Assembly: GCF_050948175.1 (NCBI RefSeq)
Contig: NC_135202.1
Location: 372,001 to 436,000 of the forward strand
Direction: 5' to 3'
Length of the DNA stretch: 64,000 nucleotides
Origin: Xylocopa sonorina
Lineage: Eukaryota; Arthropoda; Insecta; Hymenoptera; Apidae
Part shown: in pieces, positions 11,077 to 24,042 of the stretch
How positions within the stretch are numbered: the stretch's first letter is position 1
Layout: each line of letters opens with the position of its first letter
Notes under the pieces: generated by a model
The model's input: only the letters and a program-made list of their open reading frames with translations
Database searches by the model: none
Told to the model about the DNA's origin: nothing
Position numbers and translations under genes: made by a program

Positions 11077-14000
11077 GACACTTCCTTGCAAGGAAATAGC
11101 GTTTGCAGATGTCTACGTATCGTAGCAATGGAGTTCTTATGATTCTTAAAACGCGATATCGCATCTCAATTCTATGTTTCATGGTAAGATATAATATGAT
11201 TTGCGAAGTGTTATGCATTCCTCGTCTACACTTCAAATGAATGTAAATGCGAAACTTCCTTGCAAGGAAATAGCGTTTGCAGATGTCTACGTATCGTAGC
11301 AATAGATTTCTAATGCTTCTTAAAACGCGATATCGCATCTCATTTCTATGTTTCATGGTAAGATATAATATGATTTGCGAAGTGTTATGTATTCCTCGTC
11401 TACACTTCAAATGAATGTGAATGCGATACTTCCTCGCTAGGAAATAGCGTTTGCAGATGTCTACGTATCGTAGCATTAGCTTTCTAATGCTTAAAACTCG
11501 ATATCGCATCTCATTTCTATCTTTCATGGTAAGATATAACATGATTTGCGATGTGTCATGTATTTCTCGTCTACACTTCAAATGAATGTAAATGCGACAC
11601 TTCCTTGCTAGGAAACAGCGTCTGCTGATGTCTAGGTATCGTAGCAATAGAGTTCAATTGCTTCTTAAAACGAGATATTGCATCTCATATCTATGTTTCA
11701 TGATAAGATATAATATTCATTGCGAAGTGTTATGCATTCCTCGTCTACGATTCAAATGAATGCAAATGCGACACTTCCTTGCAAGGAAATAGCGTTTGCA
11801 GATGTCTACGTATCGAAGCAATAGCTTTCTAAAGCTTCTTAAAACGCGATATCGCATCTCATTTCTATGTTTCATGGTAAGATATGATATGATTTGCGAA
11901 GTGTTATGTATTCCTCGTCTACACTTCAAATGAATGTAATTGCGACACTTCCTTGATAGGAAATAGTGTCTGCAGATGTCTAGGTATCGTAGCAATAGAG
12001 TTCTTATGATCCTTAAAACGCGATATCGCACCGCATTTCTATGTTTCATGGTAAGATATAATATGATTTGCGAAGTGTTATGTATTCCTCGTCTACACTT
12101 CAAATGAATGTAAATGCGACACTTCCTTGCAAGCAAATAGCGTTTGCAGATGTCTACGTATCGAAGCAATAGAGTTCTTATGATTCTTAAAACGCGATAT
12201 CGCATCTCATTTCTATGTTTCATGGTAAGATATAATATTCATTGCGAAGTGTTATGCATTCCTCGTCTACGATTCAAATGAATGTAAATGCGACACTTCC
12301 TTGCAAGGAAATAGCGTTTGCAGATGTCTACGTATCGTAGCAATAGAGTTTTTATGATTCTTAAAACTCGATTTCGCATCTCATTTCTATATTTCACGGT
12401 AAGATATAATATGATTTGCGAAGTGTTATGTATTCCTCGTCTACACTTCAAATGAATGTGAATGCCACACTTCCTCGCTAGGAAATAGCGTTTGCAGATG
12501 TCTACGTATCGTAGCAATAGAGTTCTTATGATTCTTAGAACGCGATATCGCATCTCATTTCTATGTTTCATGGTAAGATATAATATGATTTGCGAAGTGT
12601 TATGTATTCCTCGTCTACACTTCAAATGAATGTAAATGTGAAATCTCCTTGCAAGGAAATAGCGTTTGCAGATGTCTACGTATCGTAGCAATAGATTTCT
12701 AATGCTTCTTAAAACGCGATATCGCATCTCATTTCTATGTTTCATGGTAAGATATAATATGATTTGCGAAGTGTTATGTATTCCTCGTCTACACATCAAA
12801 TGAATGTGAATGCGATACTTCCTCGCTAGGAAATAGCGTTTGCAGATGTCTACGTATCGTAGCATTAGCTTTCTAATGCTCCTTAAAACGCGATATCGCA
12901 TCTCATTTCTATCTTTCATGGTAAGATATAACATGATTTGCGAAGTGTCATGTATTTCTCGTCTACACTTCAAATGAATGTATATGCGACACTTCTTTGC
13001 TAGGAAATAGCGTCTGCAGATGTCTAGGTATCGTAGCAACAGAGTTCAAATGCTTCTTAAAACGAGATATTGCATCTCATTTCTATGTTTCATGACAAGA
13101 TATAATATTCATTGCGAAGTGTTATGCATTCCTCGTCTACGGTTCAAATGAATGCAAATCCGACACTTCCTTGCAAGGAAATAGCGTTTGCAGATGTCTA
13201 CGTATCGAAGCAATAGCTATCTAAAGCTTCTTAAAACGCGATATCGCATCGCATTTCTATGTTTCGTGATAAGATATAATATTCACTGCGAAGTGTTATG
13301 CATTCCTCGTCTACGATTCAAATGAATGTAAATGCGACACTTCCTTGCTAGGAAATAGCGTCTGCACATGTCTAGGCATCGTAGCAAAAGAGTTCAAATG
13401 CTTCTTAAGACGAGATATTGCATCTCATATCTATGTTTCATGATAAGATATAATATTCATTGCGAAGTGTTATGCATTCCTCGTATACGATTCAAATGAA
13501 TGTGAATGCGATACTTCCTCGCTAGGAAATAGCGTTTGCAGATGTCTACGTATCGTAGCAGTAGCTTTCTAATGCTTCTTAAAACGCGATATCGCATCTC
13601 ATTTCTATGTTTCATGGTAAGATATAATATGATTTGCGAAGTGTTATGTATTCCTCGTCTACACTACAAGTGAATGTAAATGCGACACTTCCTAGCAAGG
13701 AAATAGCGTTTGCAGATGTCTACGTATCGAAGCAATAGTGTTCAAATGCTTCTTAAAACGAGATATTGCATCTCATATCTATGTTTCATGATAAGATATA
13801 ATATTCATTGCGAAGTGTTATGCATTCCTCGTCTACGATTCAAATGAATGTAAATGCGACACCTCCTTGCAAGGAAATAGCGTTTACAGATGTCTACCTA
13901 TCGTAGCAATAGAGTTCTAATGCTTCTTATAACGTGATATCGCATCTCATTTCTATGTTTCATGGTAGGATATAATATGATTTGCGAAGTGTTATGTATT

Positions 14001-14396
14001 CCTCGTCTACACTTCAAATGAATGTAAATGCGACACTTCCTTGCAAAGAAATAGCGTTTGCAGATGTCTACGTATCGCAGCAATAGATTCCTAATGCTTC
14101 TTAAAACGCGATATCGCATCTCATTTCTATGTTTCATGGTAAGAGATAACATGATTTGCGAAGTGTTATGTATTCCTCGTCTACACTTCAAATGAATGTG
14201 AATGCGATACTTCCTCGCTAGGAAATAGCGTTTGCAGATGTCTACGTATCGTAGCAATAGCTTTCTAGTGCTTCTTAAAACGCGATATCGCATCTCATTT
14301 CTATGTTTCATGGTAAGATATAATATGATTTGCGAAGTGTTATATATTCCTCGTCTACACTTCAAATGAATGTAAATGCGACACTTCCTTGCAAGG
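11077..14396. repeat. Duplicated block 1, downstream copy (about 3.3 kb)
   Basis: Downstream copy of 5,860-9,350. It lacks the monomer found at about 8,020-8,200, joining the ctaaagcttc unit directly to the unit with catcgcatttctatgtttcg near 13,225-13,265. It keeps the full ctacaagtgaatg near 13,668 where the upstream copy has lost one base. The right edge is at about 14,396, where ttgcaaggaaatagcgtttaca replaces ttgcaaagaaatag. Confidence 0.9.
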
Positions 14397-14445
14397 AAAT
14401 AGCGTTTACAGATGTCTACCTATCGTAGCAATAGAGTTCTAATGC

Positions 14446-17400
14446 TTCTTAAAACGCGATATCGCATCTCATTTCTATGTTTCATGGTAAGATATAATAT
14501 TCATTGCGAAGTGTTATGCATTCCTCGTCTACGATTCAAATGAATGTAAATGCGACACTTCCTTGCAAGGAAATAGCGTTTGCAGATGTCTACGTATCGT
14601 AGCAATAGAGTTTTTATGATTCTTAAAACTCGATATCGCATCTCATTTCTATATTTCACGGTAAGATATAATATGATTTGCGAAGTGTTATGTATTCCTC
14701 GTCTACACTCCAAATGGTTGTGAATGCGACACTTCCTTGCAAGGAAATAGCGTTTGCAGATGTCTACGTATCGTAGCAATGGAGTTCTTATGATTCTTAA
14801 AACGCGATATCGCATCTCATTTCTATGTTTCATGGTAAGATATAACATGATTTGCGAAGTGTTATGTATTCATCGTCTACACTTCAAGCGAATGTAAATG
14901 CGACACTTCCTAGCAAGGAAATAGCGTCTGCAGATGTCTACGTAACGAAGCAATAGAGTTCAAATGCTTCTTAAAACGAGATATTGCATCTCATATCTAT
15001 GTTTCATGATAAGATATAATATTCATTGCGAAGTGTTATGCATTCCTCGTCTACGATTCAAATGAATGTAAATGCGACACTTCCTTGCAAGGAAATAGCG
15101 TTTACAGATGTCTACCTATCGTAGCAATAGAGTTCTAATGCTTCTTAAAACGCGATATCGCATCTCATTTCTATGGTTCATGGTAAGATATAATATGATT
15201 TGCGAAGTGTTATGTATTCCTCGTCTACACTTCAAATGAATGTAAATGCGACACTTCCTTGCAAGGAAATAGCGTTTGCAGATGTCTACGTATCGTAGCA
15301 ATAGATTCCTAATGCTTCTTAAAACGCGATATCGCATCTCATTTCTATGTTTCATGGTAAGATATAACATGATTTGCGAAGTGTTATGTATTCCTCGTCT
15401 ACACTTCAAATGAATGTGAATGCGATACTTCCTCGCTAGGAAATAGCGTGTGCAGATGTCTACGTATCGCAGCAACAGCTTTCTAATCCTTCTTAAAATG
15501 CGATATCGCATCTCATTTCTATGTTTCATGGTAAGATATAATATGATTTGCGAAGTGTTATATATTCCTCGTCTACACTTCAAATGAATGTAAATGCGGC
15601 ACTTCCTTGCTAGGAAATAGTGTCTGCAGATGTCTAGGTATCGTAGCGATAGGGTTCTAATGCTTCTTAAAACGCGATATCGCATCTCATTTCTATGTTT
15701 CATGGTAAGATATAATATGATTTGCGAAGTGTTATATATTCCTCGTCTACACTTCAAATGAATGTAAATGCGGCACTTCCTTGCTAGGAAATAGTGTCTG
15801 CAGATGTCTAGGTATCGTAGCAATAGAGTTCTTATGATCCTTAAAACGCGATATCGCATCGCATTTCTATGTTTCATGGTAAGATATAATATGATTTGCG
15901 AAGTGTTATGTATTCCTCGTCTACACTTCAAATGAATGTAAATGCGACACTTCCTTGCTAGGAAATAGCGTTTGCAGATGTCTACGTATCGAAGCAATAG
16001 AGTTCAAATGCTTCTTAAAACGGGATATTGCATCTCATATCTATGTTTCATGATAAGATATAATATTCATTGCGAAGTGTTATGCATTCCTCGTATACGA
16101 TTCAAATGAATGTGAATGCGATACTTCCTCGCTAGGAAATAGCGTTTGCAGATGTCTACGTATCGTAGCAGTAGCTTTCTAATGCTTCTTAAAACGCGAT
16201 ATCGCATCTCATTTCTATGTATCATGGTAAGATATAATATGATTTGCGAAGTGTTATGTATTCCTCGCCTGCACTTCAAGTGAATGTAAATGCGACACTT
16301 CCTAGCAAGGAAATAGCGTTTGCAGATGTCTACGTATCGAAGCAATAGAGTTCTAATGCTTCTTAAAACGAGATATTGCATCTCATATCTATGTTTCATG
16401 ATAAGATATAATATTCATTGCGAAGTGTTATGCATTCCTCGTCTACGATTCAAATGAATGTGAATGCCACACTTTCACGCTAGGAAATAGCGTTTGCAGA
16501 TGTCTACGTATCGTAGCAATAGAGTTCTTATGATTCTTAAAACGCGATATCGCATATCATTTCTATGTTTCATAGTAAGATATAATATGATTTGCGAAGT
16601 GTTATGTATTCCTCGTCTACACTTCAAATGAATGTAAATGCGACACTTCCTTGCAAGCAAATAGCGTTTGCAGGTGTCTACGTATCGAAGCAATAGAGTT
16701 CTTATGATTCTTAAAACGCGATATCGCATCTCAATTCTATGTTTCATGGTAAGATATAATATGATTTGCGAAGTGTTATGCATTCCTCGTCTACACTTCA
16801 AATGAATGTAAATGCGAAACTTCCTTGCAAGGAAATAGCGTTTGCAGATGTCTACGTATCGTAGAAATAGATTTCTAATGCTTCTTAAAACGCGATATCG
16901 CATCTCATTTCTATGTTTCATGGTAAGATATAATATGATTTGCGAAGTGTTATGTATTCCTCGTCTACACTTCAAATGAATGTGAATGCGATACTTCCTC
17001 GCTAGGAAATAGCGTTTGCAGATTTCTACGTATCGTAGCATTAGCTTTCTAATGCTTCTTAAAACGCGATATCGCATCTCATTTCTATATTTCATGGTAA
17101 GATATAACATGATTTGCGAAGTGTCATGTATTTCTCGTCTACACTTCAAATGAATGTAAATGCGACACTTCCTTGCTAGGAAATAGCGTCTGCAGATGTC
17201 TAGGTATCGTAGCAACAGAGTTCAAATGCTTCTTAGAACGAGATATTGCATCTCATATCTATGTTTTATGATAAGATATAATATTCATTTGGAAGTGTTA
17301 TGCATTCCTCGTCTACAATTCAAATGAATGTAAATGCGACACTTCCTTGGAAGGAAATAGCGTTTGCAGATGTATACGTATCGTAGCAATAGAGTTTTTA

Positions 17401-17604
17401 TGATTCTTAAAATGCGATATCGCATCCCATTTCTATGTTTGATGGTAAGATATAATATGATTTGCGAAGTGTTATGTATTCCTCGTCTACACTTCAAATG
17501 AATGTAAATGCGACACTTCTTTGCAAGCAAATAGCGTTTGCAGATGTCTACGTATCGAAGCAATAGAGTTCTTATGATTCTTAAAACGCGATATCGCATC
17601 TCAA
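14446..17604. repeat. Duplicated block 2, upstream copy (3.16 kb)
   Basis: It recurs at 20,884-24,042 with an offset of exactly 6,438 bp, 37 monomers, so no net indel separates the copies. Comparing by eye I found only about five substitutions: near 14,717 (ggttgtg against gattgtg), 17,216, 17,317, 17,421 and 17,520. Shared rare marks include atggttcatgg near 15,175, taatccttc near 15,486, cgggatattg near 16,022, and atgtatcatgg near 16,217. Copies diverge sharply at about 17,605, where tcaattctatg faces tcatttctatg. Confidence 0.93.
14455..14545. repeat. Chimeric B/A monomer
   Basis: The left part is type B (cgcgatatcgcatctcattt, ggtaag) and the right part type A (attcattgcg, tatgcattcc, tctacgattc). 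The switch lies in the gatataata tract common to both types. The same junction is seen at about 7,020, 12,237, 20,937, 24,069, 26,157 and 35,550. Some of these are related by block duplication, others probably are not. Confidence 0.85.
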
Positions 17605-20600
17605 TTCTATGTTTCATGGTAGGATATAATATGATTTGCGAAGTCTCATGTATTCCTCGTCTACACTTCAAATGATTGTAAATGCGACACTTCCTTGCAA
17701 GGAAATAGCGTCTGCAGATGTCTACGTATCGTAGCAATAGAGTTCTTATGATTCTTAAAACGCGATATCGCATCTCATTTCTATGTTTCACGATAAGATA
17801 TAATATTCATTGCGAAGTGTTATGCATTCCTCGTCTACGATTCAAATGAATGTAAATGCGACACTTCCTTGCAAGGGAATAGCGTTTGCAGATGTCTACG
17901 TATCGTAGCAATAGAGTTCTTATGATTCTTAAAACGCGATATCGCATCTCATTTCTATGTTTCATGGTAAGATATAACATGATTTGCGAAGTGTTATGTA
18001 TTCATCGTCTACACTTCAAATGAATGTAAATGCGGCACTTCCTTGCTAGGAAATAGTGTCTGCAGATGTCTAGGTATCGTAGCGATAGAGTTCTAATGCT
18101 TCTTAAAACGCGATATCGCATCCCATTTCTATGTTTCATGGTAAGATACAATATGATTTGCGAAGTGTTATGTATACCTCGTCTACACTTCAAATGAATG
18201 TGCATGCCACACTTCCACGCTAGGAAATAGCGTTTGCAGATGTCTACGTATCGTAGCAATAGAGTTCTTATGATTCTTAAAACGCGATATCGCATCTCAT
18301 TTCTATGTTTCATAGTAAGATATAATATGATTTGCGAAGTGTTATGTATTCCTCGTCTACACTTCAAATGAATGTAAATGCGACACTTCCTTGCAAGCAA
18401 ATAGCGTTTGCAGATGTCTACGTATCGAAGCAATAGAGTTCTTATGATTCTTAAAACGCGATATCGCATCTCAATTCTATGTTTCATGGTAAGATATAAT
18501 ATGATTTGCGAAGTGTTATGTATTCCTCGTCTACACTTCAAATGAATGTAAATGCGACACTTCCTTGCAAAGAAATAGCGTTTGCAGATGTCTACGTATC
18601 GTAGCAATAGATTCCTAATGCTTCTTAAAACGCGATATCGCATCACATTTCTATGTTTCATGGTAAGATATAATATGATTTGCGAAGTGTTATATATTCC
18701 TCGTCTACACTTCAAATGAATGTAAATGCGGCACTTCCTTGCTAGGAAATAGTGTCTGCAGATGTCTAGGTATCGTAGCGATAGAGTTCTAATGCTTCTT
18801 AAAACGCGATATCGCATCTCATTTCTATGTTTCATGGTAAGATATAATATGATTTGCGAAGTGGTATGTATTCCTCGCCTACACTTCAAATGAATGTAAT
18901 TGCGACACTTCCTTGCTCGGAAATGGTGTCTGCAGATGTCTAGGCATCGTAGCGATAGCATTCTAATGCTTCTTAGAACGAGATATTGCATCTCATATCT
19001 ATGTTTTATGATAAGATATAATATTCATTTGGAAGTGTTATGCATTCCTCGTCTACGATTCAAATGAATGTAAATGCGACACTTCCTTGCAAGGAAATAG
19101 CGTTTGCAGATGTATACGTATCGTAGCAATAGAGTTTTTATGATTCTTAAAACGGGATATTGCATCTCATTTCTATGTTTCATGGTAAGATATAATATGA
19201 TTTGCGAAGTGTTATGTATTCCTCGTCTACACTTCAAATGAATGTAAATGCGACACTTCCTTGCAAAGAAATAGCGTTTGCAGATGTCTACGTATCGTAG
19301 CAATAGATTCCTAATGCTTCTTAAAACGCGATATCGCATCACATTTCTATGTTTCATGGTAAGATATAATATGATTCGCGAAGTGTTATATATTCCTCGT
19401 CTACACTTCAAATGAATGTAAATGCGGCACTTCCTTGCTAGGAAATAGTGTCTGCAGATGTCTAGGTATCGTAGCGATAGAGTTCTAATGCTTCTTAAAA
19501 CGCGATATCGCATCTCATTTCTATGTTTCATGGTAAGATATAATATGATTTGCGAAGTGGTATGTATTCCTCGCCTACACTTCAAATGAATGTAATTGCG
19601 ACACTTCCTTGCTCGGAAATGGTGTCTGCAGATGTCTAGGCATCGTAGCGATAGCATTCTAATGCTTCTTAAAACGCGATATCGCATCTCATTTCTATGT
19701 TTCATGGTAAGATATAATATGATTTGCGAAGGGTTATGTATTCCTCGTCTACACTTCAAATGAATGTGAAAGCGACACTTCCTCGCTAGGAAATAGCGTT
19801 TGCAGATGTCTACGTACCGTAGCAATAGATTTCTAATGCTTCTTAAAACGCGATATCGCATCTCATTTCTATGTTTCATGGTAGGATATAATATGATTTG
19901 CGAAGTCTCATGTATTCCTCGTCTACACTTCAAATGAATGTAAATGCGACACTTCCTTGCAAGGAAATAGCGTTTGCACATGTCTCGGTATCGTAGCAAT
20001 AGAGTTCTAATGCTTCTTAAAACGCGATATCGCATCTCATTTCTATGTTTCATGGTAAGATATAATATGATTTGCGAATTGTTATGTATTCCTTGTCTGC
20101 ACTTCAAATGAATGTAAATGCGACACTTCCTTGCAAGGGAATAGCGTTTGCAGATGTCTACGTATCGTAGCAATAGAGTTCTTATGATTCTTAAAACGCG
20201 ATATCGCATCTCATTTCTATGTTTCATGGTAAGATATAATATGATTTGCGAAGTGTTATATATTCCTCGTCTACACTACAAATGAATGCAAATGCGATAC
20301 TTCCTTGCTAGGAAATAGTGTCTGCAGATGTGTAGGTATCGTAGCGATAGATTTCTAATGCTTCTTAAAACGAGATATCGCATCTCACTTCGATGTTTCA
20401 TCGTAAGATATAATATGATTTGCGAAGTGTCATGTATTCCTCGTCTACACTTCAAATGAATGTAAATGCCACACTTCCTTGCAAGGAAATAGCGTCTGCA
20501 GATGTCTACGTATCGTAGCAACAGAGTTCTTATGATTCTTAAAAAGCGATATCGCATTTCATATCTATGTTTTATGATAAGATATAATATTCATTTGGAA

Positions 20601-20883
20601 GTGTTATGCATTCCTCGTCTACGATTCAAATGAATGTAAATGCGACACTTCCTTGCAAGGAAATAGCGTTTGCAGATGTATACGTATCGTAGCAATAGAG
20701 TTTTTATGATTCTTAAAACGCGATATCGCATCCCATTTCTATGTTTCATGGTAAGATATAATATGATTTGCGAAATGTTATGTATTCCTCGTTTACACTT
20801 CAAATGAATGTAAATGCGACACTTCCTTGCAAGCAAATAGCGTTTGCAGCTGTCTACGTATCGAAGCAATAGAGTTCTTATGA
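17605..20883. repeat. Interior between block 2 copies, patchwork of shared segments
   Basis: About 19 monomers. 18,000-18,510 recurs at 24,786-25,296 (offset 6,786 bp, 39 monomers), 18,470-18,975 recurs at 19,166-19,671 (696 bp, four monomers), and 19,215-20,165 matches 9,300-10,250. Three type A units carry the attcatttggaag variant with the upstream form tgttttatgataag (17,287, 19,027, 20,590). No gene is present. Confidence 0.85.
18470..18975. repeat. 4-monomer local duplication, copy at 19,166-19,671
   Basis: Offset is 696 bp. Both copies contain ttgcaaagaaatag, a catcacatttc unit, tgcggcacttcc, and the rare gctcggaaatggtg unit at 18,915 and 19,611. One visible difference is atgatttgcg against atgattcgcg near 19,374. 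At the right end, cttagaacgag faces cttaaaacgcg. Confidence 0.85.
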
Positions 20884-23800
20884 TTCTTAAAACGCGATAT
20901 CGCATCTCATTTCTATGTTTCATGGTAAGATATAATATTCATTGCGAAGTGTTATGCATTCCTCGTCTACGATTCAAATGAATGTAAATGCGACACTTCC
21001 TTGCAAGGAAATAGCGTTTGCAGATGTCTACGTATCGTAGCAATAGAGTTTTTATGATTCTTAAAACTCGATATCGCATCTCATTTCTATATTTCACGGT
21101 AAGATATAATATGATTTGCGAAGTGTTATGTATTCCTCGTCTACACTCCAAATGATTGTGAATGCGACACTTCCTTGCAAGGAAATAGCGTTTGCAGATG
21201 TCTACGTATCGTAGCAATGGAGTTCTTATGATTCTTAAAACGCGATATCGCATCTCATTTCTATGTTTCATGGTAAGATATAACATGATTTGCGAAGTGT
21301 TATGTATTCATCGTCTACACTTCAAGCGAATGTAAATGCGACACTTCCTAGCAAGGAAATAGCGTCTGCAGATGTCTACGTAACGAAGCAATAGAGTTCA
21401 AATGCTTCTTAAAACGAGATATTGCATCTCATATCTATGTTTCATGATAAGATATAATATTCATTGCGAAGTGTTATGCATTCCTCGTCTACGATTCAAA
21501 TGAATGTAAATGCGACACTTCCTTGCAAGGAAATAGCGTTTACAGATGTCTACCTATCGTAGCAATAGAGTTCTAATGCTTCTTAAAACGCGATATCGCA
21601 TCTCATTTCTATGGTTCATGGTAAGATATAATATGATTTGCGAAGTGTTATGTATTCCTCGTCTACACTTCAAATGAATGTAAATGCGACACTTCCTTGC
21701 AAGGAAATAGCGTTTGCAGATGTCTACGTATCGTAGCAATAGATTCCTAATGCTTCTTAAAACGCGATATCGCATCTCATTTCTATGTTTCATGGTAAGA
21801 TATAACATGATTTGCGAAGTGTTATGTATTCCTCGTCTACACTTCAAATGAATGTGAATGCGATACTTCCTCGCTAGGAAATAGCGTGTGCAGATGTCTA
21901 CGTATCGCAGCAACAGCTTTCTAATCCTTCTTAAAATGCGATATCGCATCTCATTTCTATGTTTCATGGTAAGATATAATATGATTTGCGAAGTGTTATA
22001 TATTCCTCGTCTACACTTCAAATGAATGTAAATGCGGCACTTCCTTGCTAGGAAATAGTGTCTGCAGATGTCTAGGTATCGTAGCGATAGGGTTCTAATG
22101 CTTCTTAAAACGCGATATCGCATCTCATTTCTATGTTTCATGGTAAGATATAATATGATTTGCGAAGTGTTATATATTCCTCGTCTACACTTCAAATGAA
22201 TGTAAATGCGGCACTTCCTTGCTAGGAAATAGTGTCTGCAGATGTCTAGGTATCGTAGCAATAGAGTTCTTATGATCCTTAAAACGCGATATCGCATCGC
22301 ATTTCTATGTTTCATGGTAAGATATAATATGATTTGCGAAGTGTTATGTATTCCTCGTCTACACTTCAAATGAATGTAAATGCGACACTTCCTTGCTAGG
22401 AAATAGCGTTTGCAGATGTCTACGTATCGAAGCAATAGAGTTCAAATGCTTCTTAAAACGGGATATTGCATCTCATATCTATGTTTCATGATAAGATATA
22501 ATATTCATTGCGAAGTGTTATGCATTCCTCGTATACGATTCAAATGAATGTGAATGCGATACTTCCTCGCTAGGAAATAGCGTTTGCAGATGTCTACGTA
22601 TCGTAGCAGTAGCTTTCTAATGCTTCTTAAAACGCGATATCGCATCTCATTTCTATGTATCATGGTAAGATATAATATGATTTGCGAAGTGTTATGTATT
22701 CCTCGCCTGCACTTCAAGTGAATGTAAATGCGACACTTCCTAGCAAGGAAATAGCGTTTGCAGATGTCTACGTATCGAAGCAATAGAGTTCTAATGCTTC
22801 TTAAAACGAGATATTGCATCTCATATCTATGTTTCATGATAAGATATAATATTCATTGCGAAGTGTTATGCATTCCTCGTCTACGATTCAAATGAATGTG
22901 AATGCCACACTTTCACGCTAGGAAATAGCGTTTGCAGATGTCTACGTATCGTAGCAATAGAGTTCTTATGATTCTTAAAACGCGATATCGCATATCATTT
23001 CTATGTTTCATAGTAAGATATAATATGATTTGCGAAGTGTTATGTATTCCTCGTCTACACTTCAAATGAATGTAAATGCGACACTTCCTTGCAAGCAAAT
23101 AGCGTTTGCAGGTGTCTACGTATCGAAGCAATAGAGTTCTTATGATTCTTAAAACGCGATATCGCATCTCAATTCTATGTTTCATGGTAAGATATAATAT
23201 GATTTGCGAAGTGTTATGCATTCCTCGTCTACACTTCAAATGAATGTAAATGCGAAACTTCCTTGCAAGGAAATAGCGTTTGCAGATGTCTACGTATCGT
23301 AGAAATAGATTTCTAATGCTTCTTAAAACGCGATATCGCATCTCATTTCTATGTTTCATGGTAAGATATAATATGATTTGCGAAGTGTTATGTATTCCTC
23401 GTCTACACTTCAAATGAATGTGAATGCGATACTTCCTCGCTAGGAAATAGCGTTTGCAGATTTCTACGTATCGTAGCATTAGCTTTCTAATGCTTCTTAA
23501 AACGCGATATCGCATCTCATTTCTATATTTCATGGTAAGATATAACATGATTTGCGAAGTGTCATGTATTTCTCGTCTACACTTCAAATGAATGTAAATG
23601 CGACACTTCCTTGCTAGGAAATAGCGTCTGCAGATGTCTAGGTATCGTAGCAATAGAGTTCAAATGCTTCTTAGAACGAGATATTGCATCTCATATCTAT
23701 GTTTTATGATAAGATATAATATTCATTTGGAAGTGTTATGCATTCCTCGTCTACGATTCAAATGAATGTAAATGCGACACTTCCTTGGAAGGAAATAGCG

Positions 23801-24042
23801 TTTGCAGATGTATACGTATCGTAGCAATAGAGTTTTTATGATTCTTAAAACGCGATATCGCATCCCATTTCTATGTTTGATGGTAAGATATAATATGATT
23901 TGCGAAGTGTTATGTATTCCTCGTCTACACTTCAAATGAATGTAAATGCGACACTTCCTTGCAAGCAAATAGCGTTTGCAGATGTCTACGTATCGAAGCA
24001 ATAGAGTTCTTATGATTCTTAAAACGCGATATCGCATCTCAT
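20884..24042. repeat. Duplicated block 2, downstream copy (3.16 kb)
   Basis: Near-identical partner of 14,446-17,604, 37 monomers downstream. Before the left edge the sequences differ (gcaagcaaatagcg with gcagctgtc here). At the left edge it contains a B/A chimeric monomer, with ggtaagatataata joined to ttcattgcg. The very low divergence indicates recent duplication or conversion compared with typical monomer-to-monomer differences in this array. Confidence 0.93.
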
